Below, piece after piece: positions 42,169 to 56,800 of a stretch of DNA of 64,000 nucleotides. The notes under the pieces are model-generated. The model saw nothing but the letters and a program-made list of their open reading frames with translations. It ran no database searches and had not been told where the DNA came from. The DNA comes from Scylla paramamosain (lineage: Eukaryota; Arthropoda; Malacostraca; Decapoda; Portunidae), in NCBI RefSeq assembly GCF_035594125.1, contig NC_087197.1, positions 7,610,110 through 7,674,109 of the forward strand, read 5' to 3'. Both the position numbers and the translations under genes were made by a program. Within the stretch, counting starts at the first letter, position 1, and each line of letters begins with the position of its first letter.

Positions 42169-45100
42169 AATATGATATTACCAGAAAAGTGTCTTTGAGT
42201 GTTTTTTGAAAGTGTTAGGCAATAAAGCACTAAAAAGCAGTGCAATCATATTACATGGGAATAAAACCAACTTTTAAGAAGAACTTGCCTTTTGGTGTAT
42301 TTGACACGCATTTAGTAAGGTTGTTCTGTTTCTCAATTAAGAGTGTTATTCACGAGTTTCTGCATTTTGGTATCTAGAAAACTTCTCCATATACACGAGT
42401 TTTTGCGTTTTTTGCCTTGTGTTTTTTTTGAACTATAAAACATTAATTATACACTTTTCTTGCAATGTCCCTTTGTTTTCCAATGTAGAGTGCTTTGTAT
42501 CAATTTTTGCGTTTTATTTTTTTGTAGGTAACAAGCTCAAAAACACTCAAAATATACATTTTTGGTAATGTTTTTCTGCTTCTTGATATGGGTTGGTTTG
42601 CATCAGTTTTAGCGTTTTTCTACGTAAAACACTGAGAAGACAGGTTTTCAATAATTTTCTTTTGGATTCCCACATAGAGTGAGTTCTTTATTATTTATCG
42701 TTTTGGTGCCTAACATGCTGAAAAACACTCAAAAGACAGATTTCTGGTAAGGTTTTTAATTTCCTCATATGCGAGGCCCTGCATGTCTTTTGAGTGTTTT
42801 TGAACATGTTACGCAATAAAGCACTAAAAGGAAGGTCAATCACATTACATGGGAATAAAACCAAATTTTACCAAGAACTTGCCTTTAAGTGTTTTTGAGC
42901 GCCTTACATACCAAAACGCTAAAATGCATGCAAAATACATTTTATAAAGAAACAGAATAATATTACCAAATACATGTATTTTGAGTGTTTTTGATCATGA
43001 TATCTATAAAAACGCTTAAATACATGCAAAGAACTTTATGTTTGGGAAACGAAAGGACATTACGAGAAACGTGTATTATGAGTGTTTTTTTCATTTTTTT
43101 CAGTACCTAAAAGCTAAAACCTACAAATAACACTCTTTATTTAGATAAAAAAAATAATTAACAACAAATTTAAAAAATTGGATTTTTTATTTATTTATTT
43201 TTTTTTTTTTGTTATTTATCCTTATAGGTACCGAGATGCCAAAATTCTGCCAAATTTCAGGGAATTTATGTGGAAAAAAGAACATTACCAAAAGAGTTAT
43301 TTATAGCTTTTTTTTCGGATTGTTATGTACCAAACCCTAAAGTGCATCCAAAGCCACCTATATAGGAAGTAAACGACTTTACCAGAAACCTGTCTGTTCT
43401 GTGTTTTTCAGCATGTTAGGCACTAAAACGATAAATAATATGGAAGTCAGTCAATATGTGAATCCAAAAGAAAATTACTGAAAACGTGTCTTTTCAGTGT
43501 TTTACGTAGAAAAACGCTAAAGCGGATGCAAACCAACCTTTATGAAGAAATAGAATAACATTACCAAAAAGATATATTTTGAGTATTTTTGAGCTTGTTA
43601 CCTACAAAAAAATGCAAAAATGGATATAAAGCACTCTATATTAGGAAACAAAAGGACATTACGAGAAACGTGTATAATGAGTGTTTTATAGTTTTAAAAG
43701 AACAAAAAAAAAACAACGCCAAAATGCACACAAATTAACCAAACAAATGGGATTTTTCCTTATGTTAGGTACAACAATCTATACAGAATATAAAAAAACA
43801 GAACATTACCAAAAACGTATATTTTAAGTGTTTTTGAGCTTCTTTGGTAATAAAATACTGAATCACGTGATTAGCACATTCATTTAGGCATTTTGGTTTG
43901 TAAAAAGCTGGAAAACGCTTAAATCATACGTTTTTGGTAATGTCTCCCGATAAAGGCTATTGTGCACGCCTTTTAGCATTTTGGAACGTAAGAAGCTCAA
44001 AAACACTCAAAAGACACCATTTTGATAATGTTGTTTTGATTTTTATATAGAGTGTCTTCCATGCTCTTTAGAGTTTTGGTGCTAACGTTGAAAAGCCCCG
44101 AAATAACATTTTTTTCTGAGAATGACGTCTCTTTACCTTATAAAGGGTGAAATGAATGATTTTTTGCGTATTGGTACGAAATAAGCTGAAAAACATTCAA
44201 AATACACGTTTTTGGCAAATGTGTATTATGAGTTTTTTTTTTTATAGTTCAAAAGAACCAAAAGGCAAAAAAACACAAAAACTCGTGTATATGGAGAAGG
44301 TTCCTAGATACCAAAATGCTGAAACTCATGAATAACACTCTTAACTGAGAAACAGAACAACCTTACTAAATGCGTGTATTTTGAGTGCTTTTCACATTCT
44401 CAGTTACCAAAACCCCAAATTGCATGCGAAATAACCTTTATGTGAGAAAAAATGTCATTACCAGAAAAGGGTCTTTTAAGTGCTTTTCGGCGTGATAGGC
44501 AATTTTGGTATCCAAAATGCAAAGTACTAAAAAGCAGGGCAAACATATTACATTGGAATAACACTAATTTATACCAAAAACTTGGCTTTAAGTGTTTTTG
44601 AGCTGCTTAAATACCAAACCGCTAAAACGCATGCAAAACAAACTTTATGGAGAAACAGAATAACATTACCAAAAACATGTATTTTGAGTGTTTTTGATCA
44701 TGTTATCTATAAAAACGCTTAAATACATGGAAAGAACATTATGTTTGGGAAACAAAAGGACATTACGAGAAACGTGTATTATGAGTGTTTTTTAAGTTCC
44801 TTAAGTACCAAAAAGCTAAAACCCACATATAACACTCTTTATTTAGAAAATAAAAAACAAAAAAAAATTAAAAAAATAGGAATTTTTTTTTTGTTATTCA
44901 TATTCATAGGTACCGATATGCCAAAATTCTGGTAAAATTCAGGGCAATCATATAATAAAAAAATATTATCAAAAAAGTTAATTTCAGCTTTTTTTTCGGA
45001 TTGTTATGTACCAAACCCTAAAGTGCATGCAAAGCCTCCTATATGAGGAAATTAAACGACTTTACCAGAAATCTGTGTTTTGAGTGTTTTTTTAGCATGT

Positions 45101-48005
45101 TAGGCACCAAAATGATAAATAATATGGAACTCACTCTATATGAGAGTCCAAAACAAAGTTACTGAAAACGTGTCTTCTCAGTGTTTTACGTAGAAAATCG
45201 TTAAAACGGATGCAAAGCAACCAATATCAAGAATAAGAAAAATGTTATTAAAAAGATATATTTTGAGTGTTTTTCAGCTTGTTACCTACAAAAAAAAACG
45301 CGAAAATTTATGTAAAGCACCCTATATTGGGAAACAAAAGGACATTGCAAGAAAAGTGTATCATGAGTGTTTTATAGTTCAAAAGAACCACAAGGGAAAA
45401 AACGCAAAATCTCGTGTATATGGAGAGGTTTCCTAGATACAAAAATGCTAAAACTCATGTACAACACTCCTAATTGAGAAACAGAAAAACCTTAATAAAT
45501 GCGTGTATTTTGAGTGCTTTTCACATTCTTAGTTACCAAAACCCCAAATTGCATGCAAAAATAGACTTGTGGGATAAAAAATATGACTTTGCCAGAAAAG
45601 TGTCTTTTGAGTGTTTTTGAGCGTGATAGGCAATAAAGCACTAAAAAAGAGGGATATCACATTACATTGGAGGAAAACGAATTTAACGAAGAACTTGCCT
45701 TTAAGTGTTTTTGAGCTCCTTATATACCAAAACACTAAAACGCATTGAAAACACTCTTTATGGTGAAACAGAATAAATTTACCAAAAACATGTATTTTGA
45801 GTGTTTTTGATCATGTTGCCAATAAAAACGCTAAAATACATGCAAAGAACACTATTTTTGGGAAACGAAAGGAGATTACGAGAAACGTGTATTATGAGTG
45901 TTTTTAAGTTCATTAATTACCAAAAAGCTAAAAGCCACTAATAACACTCTTTATTGAGAAACAATAAATAAATAAAAAAAAATACAATATTTTTTTTCTT
46001 TCTTATTCATCTTCACAGGTACCAAGATGTCAAAATTCGGGCAAAATTCAGGGAATTATGTGAAATAAAAACATTATCCAAAAAGTTAAATTTAGCTTTT
46101 ATCGGACTGCTATGTACCAAACCCGTAAAGTGCATGCAAAGCCACATATATGGGGAAATTAAATGTCTTTGCCAGAAAACGGTCTTATGAGTGTTTTTCA
46201 GCATGTTAGGAACCAACACGATAAATAACATGGAAGTCAATCTATATGGGAATCCAAAACAAAATTACTAAAAACACGTCTTATCGGTGTTTTACGTAGA
46301 AAAACGCTAAAACAGATGCAAACCAACCAATATGAAGAAATGAAATAACATTACCAAAAAGGTATATTTTGAGCATTTTTGAAATTGTTACCTACAAAAA
46401 ACACGAAAATGGATGGAAAGCACTCTATATTGGGAAGCAAAAGGACATTACGAGGAACGTGTATAATGAGAGTTTTATAGTTTCACAAGAACTACAAGGC
46501 AAAAAACGCAAAAACTTGTGTATATAGAGAAGTTTCTTACATTCCAAAATGCTGAAACTCTGGAACAACACTCTTAATTGAGAAACAAAACCATCTTACT
46601 TAATGCGTGTATTTTGAGTGCTTTTCACATCCTTAGTTACCAAAACCCTAAATTACATGCGAAACCAGCTTTATGTGGGAAAAAAATGACATTACCAGAA
46701 AAATGTCTTTTGAGTGTTTTTGAGCGTGTTAGGCAATAAAGCACTAAAAAGCAGGGCAATCACATTACACTGGAATAAAACCAATTTTTAACAAGAACTT
46801 GCCTTTAAGTGTATTTGAGCTCGTTATATACCAAAACGCTAAAATGCATGGAAAATACAATTTATGGTGAAACCGAATAACATTACGAAAAACATGTATT
46901 TTGAGTGTTTTTGATCATGTTACCAATAAAAACGCTTAAATACATGCAAAGAACCCCATTTTTGGGAAATGAAAGGACATGACGAGAAACGTGTATTATG
47001 AGTGCTTTTAAATTCATTAAGTACGAAAAAGCTAAAAGCCACAAATTACACTCTTTATTGAGAAAAAAAATACAATATTTTTTTTTTCATTCTTATTCAT
47101 CTTCACAGGAAACGAGGTGCCAAAATTCGGGAAATTTTCAGGAAATTATATGAAATAAGGACATTATCAAAAAAGTTAAATTTAGCTTTTTTTCGGACTG
47201 TTATGTACCAAACCCCTAAAGTGCATTAAACGTCTTTGCCAGAAAACTGTCTTATGAGTGTTTTTCAGCATGTTAGGAACCAACACGATAAAACCCAAGG
47301 AAGTCAATCTATATGAGAATCCAAAACAAAATTACTGAAAACGTGTCTTTTCGGTGTTTTATGTAGAAAACGCTAAAATGGATGCAAAACAACCAAAATG
47401 AAGAAATAGAATAACATTACCAAAATGGTATATTATTTGTGTTTTTGAAATTGTTACCTACAAAAAACGCGAAAATGGATGGAAAGCACTCTATATTGGG
47501 AAGCAAAAGGCACCAAAAAGCATGTTAGGCACCAAAACGATAAATAATATGAAAGTCACTCTATATGGAAATCTAAAACAAAATTACTGGAAACGTGTTT
47601 TTAAAAAGATTTACGTAGAAAAACGCTAAAACAGATGCAGACCAACTAATATAAATAAATAGAATAACATTATCAAAAAAAGTATATTTTGTGTGTTTTT
47701 GTGCTTGTTACATGAAAAAAAACGCGAAAATGGATGCAAAGCACTCTATATAAGGAAAAAAAAGGACATAACGAGAAGCGTATATAATGAGTGTTTTATA
47801 GTTTCACCAGAATCACAAGGCAAACAACGCAAAAACTCGACTGTGTGGAGAAGATTCTAAGATACCAAAATTCTGAAACTCATGAATAACAGTCTTAATC
47901 AAGAAACAGAACAACCTTACTAAATGCGTGTATTTTGAGTGGTTTTTTTACATTGTTAGTTACCAAAACCCCAAATTCCATGCGAAACTAGCTTTATGTG
48001 GGAAA
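42169..48005 (+). repeat. 5.87-kb higher-order repeat, copy 4
   Basis: Period to the next copy is 5,837 bp. Block A is 42305-42785 and block B 43886-44216. It carries the copy-2 diagnostic variants. A private 24-bp deletion lies at about 47226 (GTGCAT joined to TAAACG), accounting for most of its shorter length. Confidence 0.9.
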
Positions 48006-51000
48006 AATATGATATTACCAGAAAAGTGTCTTTGAGTGTTTTTGAGCGTGTTAGGCAATAAAGCACTAAAAAGCAGGGCAATCATATTACATGGGAATAA
48101 AACCAACTTTTAAGAAAAACTTGCCTTTTAGTGTTTTTGACACGCATTTAGTAAGGTTGTTCTGTTTCTCAATTAAGAGTGTTATTCACGAGTTTCTGCA
48201 TTTTGGTATCTAGAAAACTTCTCCATATACACGAGTTTTTGCGTTTTTTGCCTTGTGGTTTTTTTGAACTATAAAACATTCATTATACACTTTTCTTGCA
48301 ATGTCCCTTTGTTTCCCAATATAGAGTGCTTTGTATCAATTTTTGCGTTTTATTTTTTTGTAGGTAACAAGCTCAAAAACACTCAAAATATACATTTTTG
48401 GTAATGTTTTTCTGCTTCTTGATATGGGTTGGTTTGCATCAGTTTTAGCGTTTTTCTACGTAAAACACTGAGAAGACAGGTTTTCAGTAATTTTCTTTTT
48501 GATTCCCACATAGAGTGAGCTCTTCATTATTTATCGTTTTGGTGCCTAACATGCTGAAAAACACTCAAAAGACAGATTTCTGGTAAGGTCTTTAATTTCC
48601 TCATATGCAAGGCCTTGCATGTCTTTTGAGTGTTTTTGAACGTGTTACGCAATAAAGCACTAAAAGGAAGGTCAATCACATTACATGGGAATAAAACCAA
48701 ATTTTACCAAGAACTTGCCTTTAAGTGTTTTTGAGCGCCTTATATACCAAAACGCTAAAATGAATGCAAAATACATTTTATAAAGAAACAGAATAATATT
48801 ACCAAATACATGTATTTTGAGTGTTTTTGATCATGATATCTATAAAAACGCTTAAATACATGCAAAGAACTTTATGTTTGGGAAACGAAAGGACATTACG
48901 AGAAACGTGTATTACGAGTGTTTTTTTAATTTTTTTTCAGTACCTAAAAGCTAAAACCCACAAATAACACTCTTTATTTAGATAAAAAAAAAATAATTAA
49001 CAAAAAATTTTAAAAATTGGATTTTTTATTTATTTATTATTTTTTTTTTCTTATTTATCCTTATAGGTACCGAGATGCCAAAATTCTGCCAAATTTCAGG
49101 GAATTTATGTGGAAAAAAGAACATTACCAAAAGAGTTATTTATAGCTTTTTTTTCGGATTGTTATGTACCAAACCCTAAAGTGCATCCAAAGCCACCTAT
49201 ATAGGGAAGTTAAACGACTTTACCAGAAACCTGTCTTTTCAGTGTTTTTCAGCATGTTAGGCACTAAAATGATAAATAATATGGAAGTCAGTCAATATGT
49301 GAATCCAAAAGAAAATTACTGAAAACGTGTCTTTTCAGTGTTTTACGTAGAAAAACGCTAAAGCGGATGCAAACCAACCTTTATGAAGAAATAGAATAAC
49401 ATTACCAAAAAGATATATTTTGAGTATTTTTGAGCTTGTTACCTACAAAAAAATGCAAAAATGGATATAAAGCACTCTATAATAGGAAACAAAAGGACAT
49501 TACGAGAAACGTGTATAATGAGTGTTTTATAGTTTTAAAAGAACCAAAAAAAAAGAACGCCAAAATGCACACAAATTAACCAAACAAATGGGATTTTTCC
49601 TCATGTTAGGTACAACAATCTATACAGAATATAAAAAAACAGAACAACATTACCAAAAACGTATATTATAAGTGTTTTTGAGCTTCTTTGGTAATAAAAT
49701 GCTGAATCACGTGATTAGCACATTCATATAGGCGTTTTGGTTTCTAAAAAGCTGGAAAACGCTTAAATTATACGTTTTTGGTAATGTCTCCCGATAAAGG
49801 CTATTGTGCACGCGTTTTAGCATTTTGGAACGTAAGAAGCTCAAAAACACTCAAAAGACACCATTTTGATAATGTTGTTTTGATTTTTATATAGAGTGTC
49901 TTCCATGCTCTTTAGAGTTTTGGTGCTAACGTTGAAAAGCCCCGAAATAACATTTTTTCTGGGAATGTCGTCTCTTTACCTTATAAAGGGTGAAATGGAC
50001 GATTTTTTGCGTATTGGTACGAAATAAGCTGAAAAACATTCAAAATACACGTTTTTGGCAAATGTGTATTATGAGTTGTTTTTCTATAGTTCAAAAGAAC
50101 CAAAAGGCAAAAAAACACAAAAACTCGTGTATATGGAGAAGGTTCCTAGATACCAAAATGCTGAAACTCATGAATAACACTCTTAACTGAGAAACAGAAC
50201 AACCTTAGTAAATGCGTGTATTTTGAGTGCTTTTCACATTCTCAGTTACCAAAACCCCAAATTGCATGCGAAATAACCTTTATGTGAGAAAAAAATGTCA
50301 TTACCAGAAAAGGGTCTTTTAAGTGTTTTTCGGCGTGATAGGCAATTTTGGTATCCAAAATGCAAAGTACTAAAAAGCAGGGCAAACATATTACATTGGA
50401 ATAACACTAATTTATACCAAAAACTTGCCTTTAAGTGTTTTTGAGCTGCTTAAATACCAAACCGCTAAAACGCATGCAAAACAAACTTTATGGAAAAACA
50501 GAATAACATTACCAAAAACATGTATTTTGAGTGTTTTTGATCATGTTATCTATAAAAACGCTTAAATACATGGAAAGAACATTATGTTTAGGAAACAAAA
50601 GGACATTACGAGAAACGTGTATTATGAGTGTTTTTTAAGTTCCTTAACTACCAAAAAGCTAAAACCCACAAATAACACTCTTTATTTAGAAAATAAAAAA
50701 CAAAAAAAATATTAAAAAAATAGGAATTTTTATTTTGTTTTTCATATTCATAGGTGACAAAATTCTGGGAAAATTCAGGGCAATCATATAATAAAAAAAT
50801 ATTATCAAAAAAGTTAATTTCAGCTTTTTTTTCGGATTGTTATGTACCAAACCCTAAAGTGCATGCAAAGCCTCCTATATGAGGAAATTAAACGACTTTA
50901 CCAGAAATCTGTGTTTTGAGTGTTTTTTAGCATGTTAGGCACCAAAATGATAAATAATATGGAACTCACTCTATATGGGAGTCCAAAACAAAGTTACTGA

Positions 51001-53863
51001 AAACGTGTCTTCTCAGTGTTTTACGTAGAAAATCGCTAAAACGGATGCAAAGCAACCAATATCAAGAATAAGAAAAATGTTACTAAAAAGATATATTTTG
51101 AGTGTTTTTCAGCTTGTTACCTACAAAAAAAAAACGCGAAAATTGATGTAAAGCACCCTATATTGGGAAACAAAAGGACATTGCAAGAAAAGTGTATCAT
51201 GAGTGTTTTATAGTTCAAAAGAACCACAAGGGAAAAAACGCAAAATCTCGTGTATATGGAGAGGTTTCCTAAATACAAAAATGCTAAAACTCATGTATAA
51301 CACTCCTAATTGAGAAACAGAAAAACCTTAATAAATGCGTGTATTTTGAGTGCTTTTCACATTCTTAGTTACCAAAACCCCAAATTGCATGCAAAAATAG
51401 ACTTGTGGGATAAAAAAAATGACTTTGCCAGAAAAGTGTCTTTTGAGTGTTTTTGAGCGTGATAGGCAATAAAGCACTAAAAAAGAGGGATATCACATTA
51501 CATTGGAGGAAAACGAATTTTTACCAAGAACTTGCCTTTAAGTGTTTTTGAGCTCCTTATATACCAAAACACTAAAACGCATTGAAAACACTCTTTATGG
51601 TGAAACAGAATAACTTTACCAAAAACATGTATTTTGAGTGTTTTTGATCATGTTGCCAATAAAAACGCTAAAATACATGCAAAGAAATCTATTTTTGGGA
51701 AACGAAAGGAGATTACGAGAAACGTGTATTATGAGTGTTTTTAAGTTCATTAATTACCAAAAAGCTAAAAGCCACTAATAACACCAATTATTTAGAAACA
51801 ATAAATAAATAAAAAAAAATACAATATTTTTTTTCTTTCTTATTCATCTTCACAGGTACCGAGATGCCAAAATTCGGGCAAAATTCAGAAAATTATGTGA
51901 AATAAAAACATTATCCAAAAAGTTAAATTTAGCTTTTATCGGACTGCTATGTACCAAACCCGTAAAGTGCATGCAAAGCCACATATATGGGGAAATTAAA
52001 TGTCTTTGCCAGAAAACGGTCTTATGAGTGTTTTTCAGCATGTTAGGAACCAACACGATAAATAACATGGAAGTCTATATGGGAATCCAAAACAAAATTA
52101 CTAAAAACGTGTCTTATCGGTGTTTTACGTGGAAAAACGCTAAAACAGATGCAAACCAACCAATATGAAGAAATGAAATAACATTACCAAAAAGGTATAT
52201 TTTGAGCATTTTTGAAATTGTTACCTACAAAAAACACGAAAATGGATGGAAAGCACTCTATATTGGGAAGCAAAAGGACATTACAAGGAACGTGTATAAT
52301 GAGTGTTTTATAGTTTCACAAGAACTACAAGGCAAAAAACGCAAAAACTTGTGTATATAGAGAAGTTTCTTACATTCCAAAATGCTGAAACTCTGGAACA
52401 ACACTCTTAATTGAGAAACAAAACTATCTTACTTAATGCGTGTATTTTGAGTGCTTTTCACATCCTTAGTTACCAAAACCCTAAATTACATGCGAAACCA
52501 GCTTTATGTGGGAAAAAAATGACATCACCAGAAAAATGTCTTTTGAGTGTTTTTGAGCGTGTTAGGGAATAAAGCACTAAAAAGCAGGGCAATCACATTA
52601 CACTGGAATAAAACCAATTTTTAACAAGAACTTGCCTTTAAGTGTATTTGAGCTCGTTATATACCAAAACGCTAAAATGCATGCAAAATACACTTTATGG
52701 TGAAACAGAATAACATTACGAAAAACATGTATTTTGAGTGTTTTTGATCATGTTACCAATAAAAACGCTTAAATACATGCAAAGAACCCCATTTTTGGGA
52801 AATGAAAGGACATGACGAGAAACGTGTATTATGAGTGCTTTTAAATTCATTAAGTACGAAAAAGCTAAAAGCCACAAATTACACTCTTTATTGAGAAAAA
52901 AAAATACAATATTTTTTTTTCATTCTTATTCATCTTCACAGGTAACGAGGTGCCAAAATTCGGGAAATTTTCAGGAAATTATATGAAATAAGGACATTAT
53001 CAAAAAAGTTAAATTTAGCTTTTTTTTCGGACTGTTATGTACCAAACCCCTAAAGTGCATGCAAAGCCACCTATATGGGGAAATTAAACGTCTTTGCCAG
53101 AAAACTGTCTTATGAGTGTTTTTCAGCATGTTAGGAACCAACACGATAAAACCCAAGGAAGTCAATCTATATGAGAATCTAAAACAAAATTACTGAAAAC
53201 GTGTCTTTTCGGTGTTTTATGTAGAAAACGCTAAAATGGATGCAAAACAACCAAAATGAAGAAATAGAATAACATTACCAAAATGGTATATTATTTGTGA
53301 TTTTGAAATTGTTACCTACAAAAAAAGGCGAAAATGGATGGAAAGCACTCTATATTGGGAAGCAAAAGGCACAAAAAAGCATGTTAGGCACAAAAACGAT
53401 AAATAATATGAAAGTCACTCTATATGGAAATCTAAAACAAAATTACTGGAAACGTGTGTTTTAAAAGATTTACGTAGAAAAACGCTAAAACAGATGCAAA
53501 CGAACTAATATAAATAAATAGAATAACATTATCAAAAAAAGTATATTTTGTGTGTTTTTGAGCTTGTTACATAAAAAAAACGCGAAAATGGATGCAAAGC
53601 ACTCTATATAAGGAAAAAAAATTACATAACGAGAAGCGTATATAATGAGTGTTTTTTAGTTTCACCAGAATCACAAGGCAAACAACGCAAAAACTCGACT
53701 GTATGGAGAAGATTCTAAGATACCAAAATTCTGAAACTCATGAATAACAGTCTTAATCAAGAAACAGAACAACCTTACTAAATGCGTGTATTTTGAGTGT
53801 TTTTTTTACATTCTTAGTTACCAAAACCCCAAATTCCATGCGAAACTAGCTTTATGTGGGAAA
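48006..53863 (+). repeat. 5.87-kb higher-order repeat, copy 5
   Basis: Period to the next copy is 5,858 bp. Block A is 48141-48621 and block B 49730-50059. Its left part carries copy-3 variants. Its middle shares with copy 6 ATGCTGAATCACG, CCTTAGTAAATGCG and AAGAAATCTATTTTTGGG. A small deletion at about 50755 shortens GGTACCGATATGCC to GGTGAC, and 4 bp are lost near 52072. Confidence 0.9.
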
Positions 53864-56800
53864 AATATGATATTACCAGAAAAGTGTCTTTGAGTGTTTT
53901 TGAGCGTGTTAGGCAATAAAGCACTAAAAAGAAGGGCAATCATATTACATGGGAATAAAACCAACTTTTAAGAAGAACTTGCCTTTTAGTGATTTTGACA
54001 CGCATTTAGTAAGGTTGTTCTGTTTCTCAATTAAGAGTGTTATTCACGAGTTTCTGCATTTTGGTATCTAGAAAACTTCTCCATATACACGAGTTTTTGC
54101 GTTTTTTGCCTTGTTGTTTTTTTGAACTATAAAACATTCATTATACACTTTTCTTGCAATGTCCCTTTGTTTCCCAATATAGAGTGCTTTGTATCAATTT
54201 TTGTGTTTTATTTTTTTGTAGGTAACAAGCTCAAAAACACTCAAAATATACATTTTTGGTAATGTTTTTCTGCTTCTTGATATGGGTTGGTTTGCATCAG
54301 TTTTAGCGTTTTTCTACGTAAAACACTGAGAAGACAGGTTTTCAGTAATTTTCTTTTGGATTCCCACATAGAGTGAGTTCTTTATTATTTATCGTTTTGG
54401 TGCCTAACATGCTGAAAAACACTCAAAAGACAGATTTCTGGTAAGGTCTTTAATTTCCTCATATGCGAGGCCTTGCATGTCTTTTGAGTGTTTTTGAACG
54501 TGTTACGCAATAAAGCACTAAAAGGAAGGTCAATCACATTACATGGGAATAAAACCAAATTTTACCAAGAACTTGCCTTTAAGTGTTTTTGAGCGCCTTA
54601 CATACCAAAACGCTAAAATGCATGCAAAATACATTTTATAAAGAAACAGAATAATATTACCAAACACATGTATTTTGAGTGTTTTTTGATCATGATATCT
54701 ATAAAAACGCTTAAATACATGCAAAGAACTTTATGTTTGGGAAACGAAAGGACATTACGAGAAACGTGTATTATGAGTGTTTTTTTTATTTTTTTTCAGT
54801 ACCTAAAAGCTAAAACCCACAAATAACACTCTTTATTTAGATAAAAAAAAATAATTAACAAAAAATTTTAAAAATTGGATTTTTTATTTATTTATTTATT
54901 TTTTTTTTTTGTTATTTATCTTTATAGGTACCGAGATGCCAAAATTCTGACAAATTTCAGGGAATTTATGTGGAAAAAAGAACATTACCAAAAGAGTTAT
55001 TTATAGCTTTTTTTTCGGATTGTTATGTACCAAATCCTAAAGTGCATCCAAAGTCACCTATATAGGGAAGTTAAACGACTTTACCAGAAACCTGTCTTTT
55101 CAGTGTTTTTCAGCATGTTAGGCACTAAAACGATAAATAATATGGAAGTCAGTCAATATGTGAATCCAAAAGAAAATTACTGAAAACGTGTCTTTTCAGT
55201 GTTTTACGTAGAAAAACGCTAAAGCGGATGCAAACCAACCTTTATGAAGAAATAGAATAACATTACCAAAAAGATATATTTTGAGTATTTTTGAGCTTGT
55301 TACCTAGAAAAAAATGCAAAAATGAATATAAAGCACTCTATATTAGGAAACAAAAGGACATTACGAGAAACGTGTATAATGAGTGTTTTATAGTTTTAAA
55401 AGAACCAAAAAAAAAAGAACGCCAAAATGCACACAAATTAACCAAACAAATGGGATTTTTCCTCATGTTAGGTATAACAATCTATACAGAATATAAAAAA
55501 ACAGAATAACATTACCAAAAACGTACATTATAAGTGTTTTTGAGCTTCTTTGGTAATAAAATGCTGAATCACGTGATTAGCACATTCATATAGGCGTTTT
55601 GGTTTCTAAAAAGCTGGAAAACGCTTAAATCATACGTTTTTGGTAATGTCTCCCGATAAAGGCTATTGTGCACGCGTTTTAGCATTTTGGAACGTAAGAA
55701 GCTCAAAAACACTCAAAAGACACCATTTTGATAATGTTGTTTTGATTTTTATATAGAGTGTCTTCCATGCTCTTTAGAGTTTTGGTGCTAACGTTGAAAA
55801 GCCCCGAAATAACATTTTTTCTGGGAATGTCGTCTCTTTATCTTATAAAGGGTGAAATGGATGATTTTTTGCGTATTGGTACGAAATAAACTGAAAAACA
55901 TTCAAAATACACGTTTTTTGGCAAATGTGTATTATGAGTTGTTTTTTTTATAGTTCAAAAGAACCAAAAGGCAAAAAATCACAAAAACTCGTGTATATGG
56001 AGAAGGTTCCTAGATACCAAAATGCTGAAACTCATGAATAACACTCTTAACTGAGAAACAGAACAACCTTAGTAAATGCGTGTATTTTGAGTGCTTTTCA
56101 CATTCTCAGTTACCAAAACCCCAAATTGCATGCGAAATAACCTTTATGTGAGAAAAAAATGTCATTACCAGAAAAGGGTCTTTTAAGTGTTTTTCGACGT
56201 GATAGGCAATTTTGGTATCCAAAATGCAAAGTACTAAAAAGCAGGGCAAACATATTACATTGGAATAACACTAATTTATACCAAAAACTTGCCTTTAAGT
56301 GTTTTTGAGCTGCTTAAATACCAAACCGCTAAAACGCATGCAAAACAAACTTTATGGAAAAACAAAATAACATTACCAAAAACATGTATTTTGAGTGTTT
56401 TTGATCATGTTATCTATAAAAACGCTTAAATACATGGAAAGAACATTATGTTTGGGAAACAAAAGGACATTACGAGAAACGTGTATTATGAGTGTTTTTT
56501 AAGTTCCTTAAGTACCAAAAAGCTAAAACCCACAAATAACACTCTTTATTTAGAAAATAAAAAACAAAAAAAATATTTAAAAAAATAGGAATTTTTTTAT
56601 TTTGTTATTCATATTCATAGGTGCCGATATGCCAAAATTCTGGGAAAATTCAGGGCAATCATATAATAAAAAAATATTATCAAAAAAGTTAATTTCAGCT
56701 TTTTTTTCGGATTGTTATGTACCAAACCCTAAAGTGCATGCAAAGCCTTCTATATGAGGAAATTAAACGACTTTACCAGAAATCTGTGTTTTGAGTGTTT

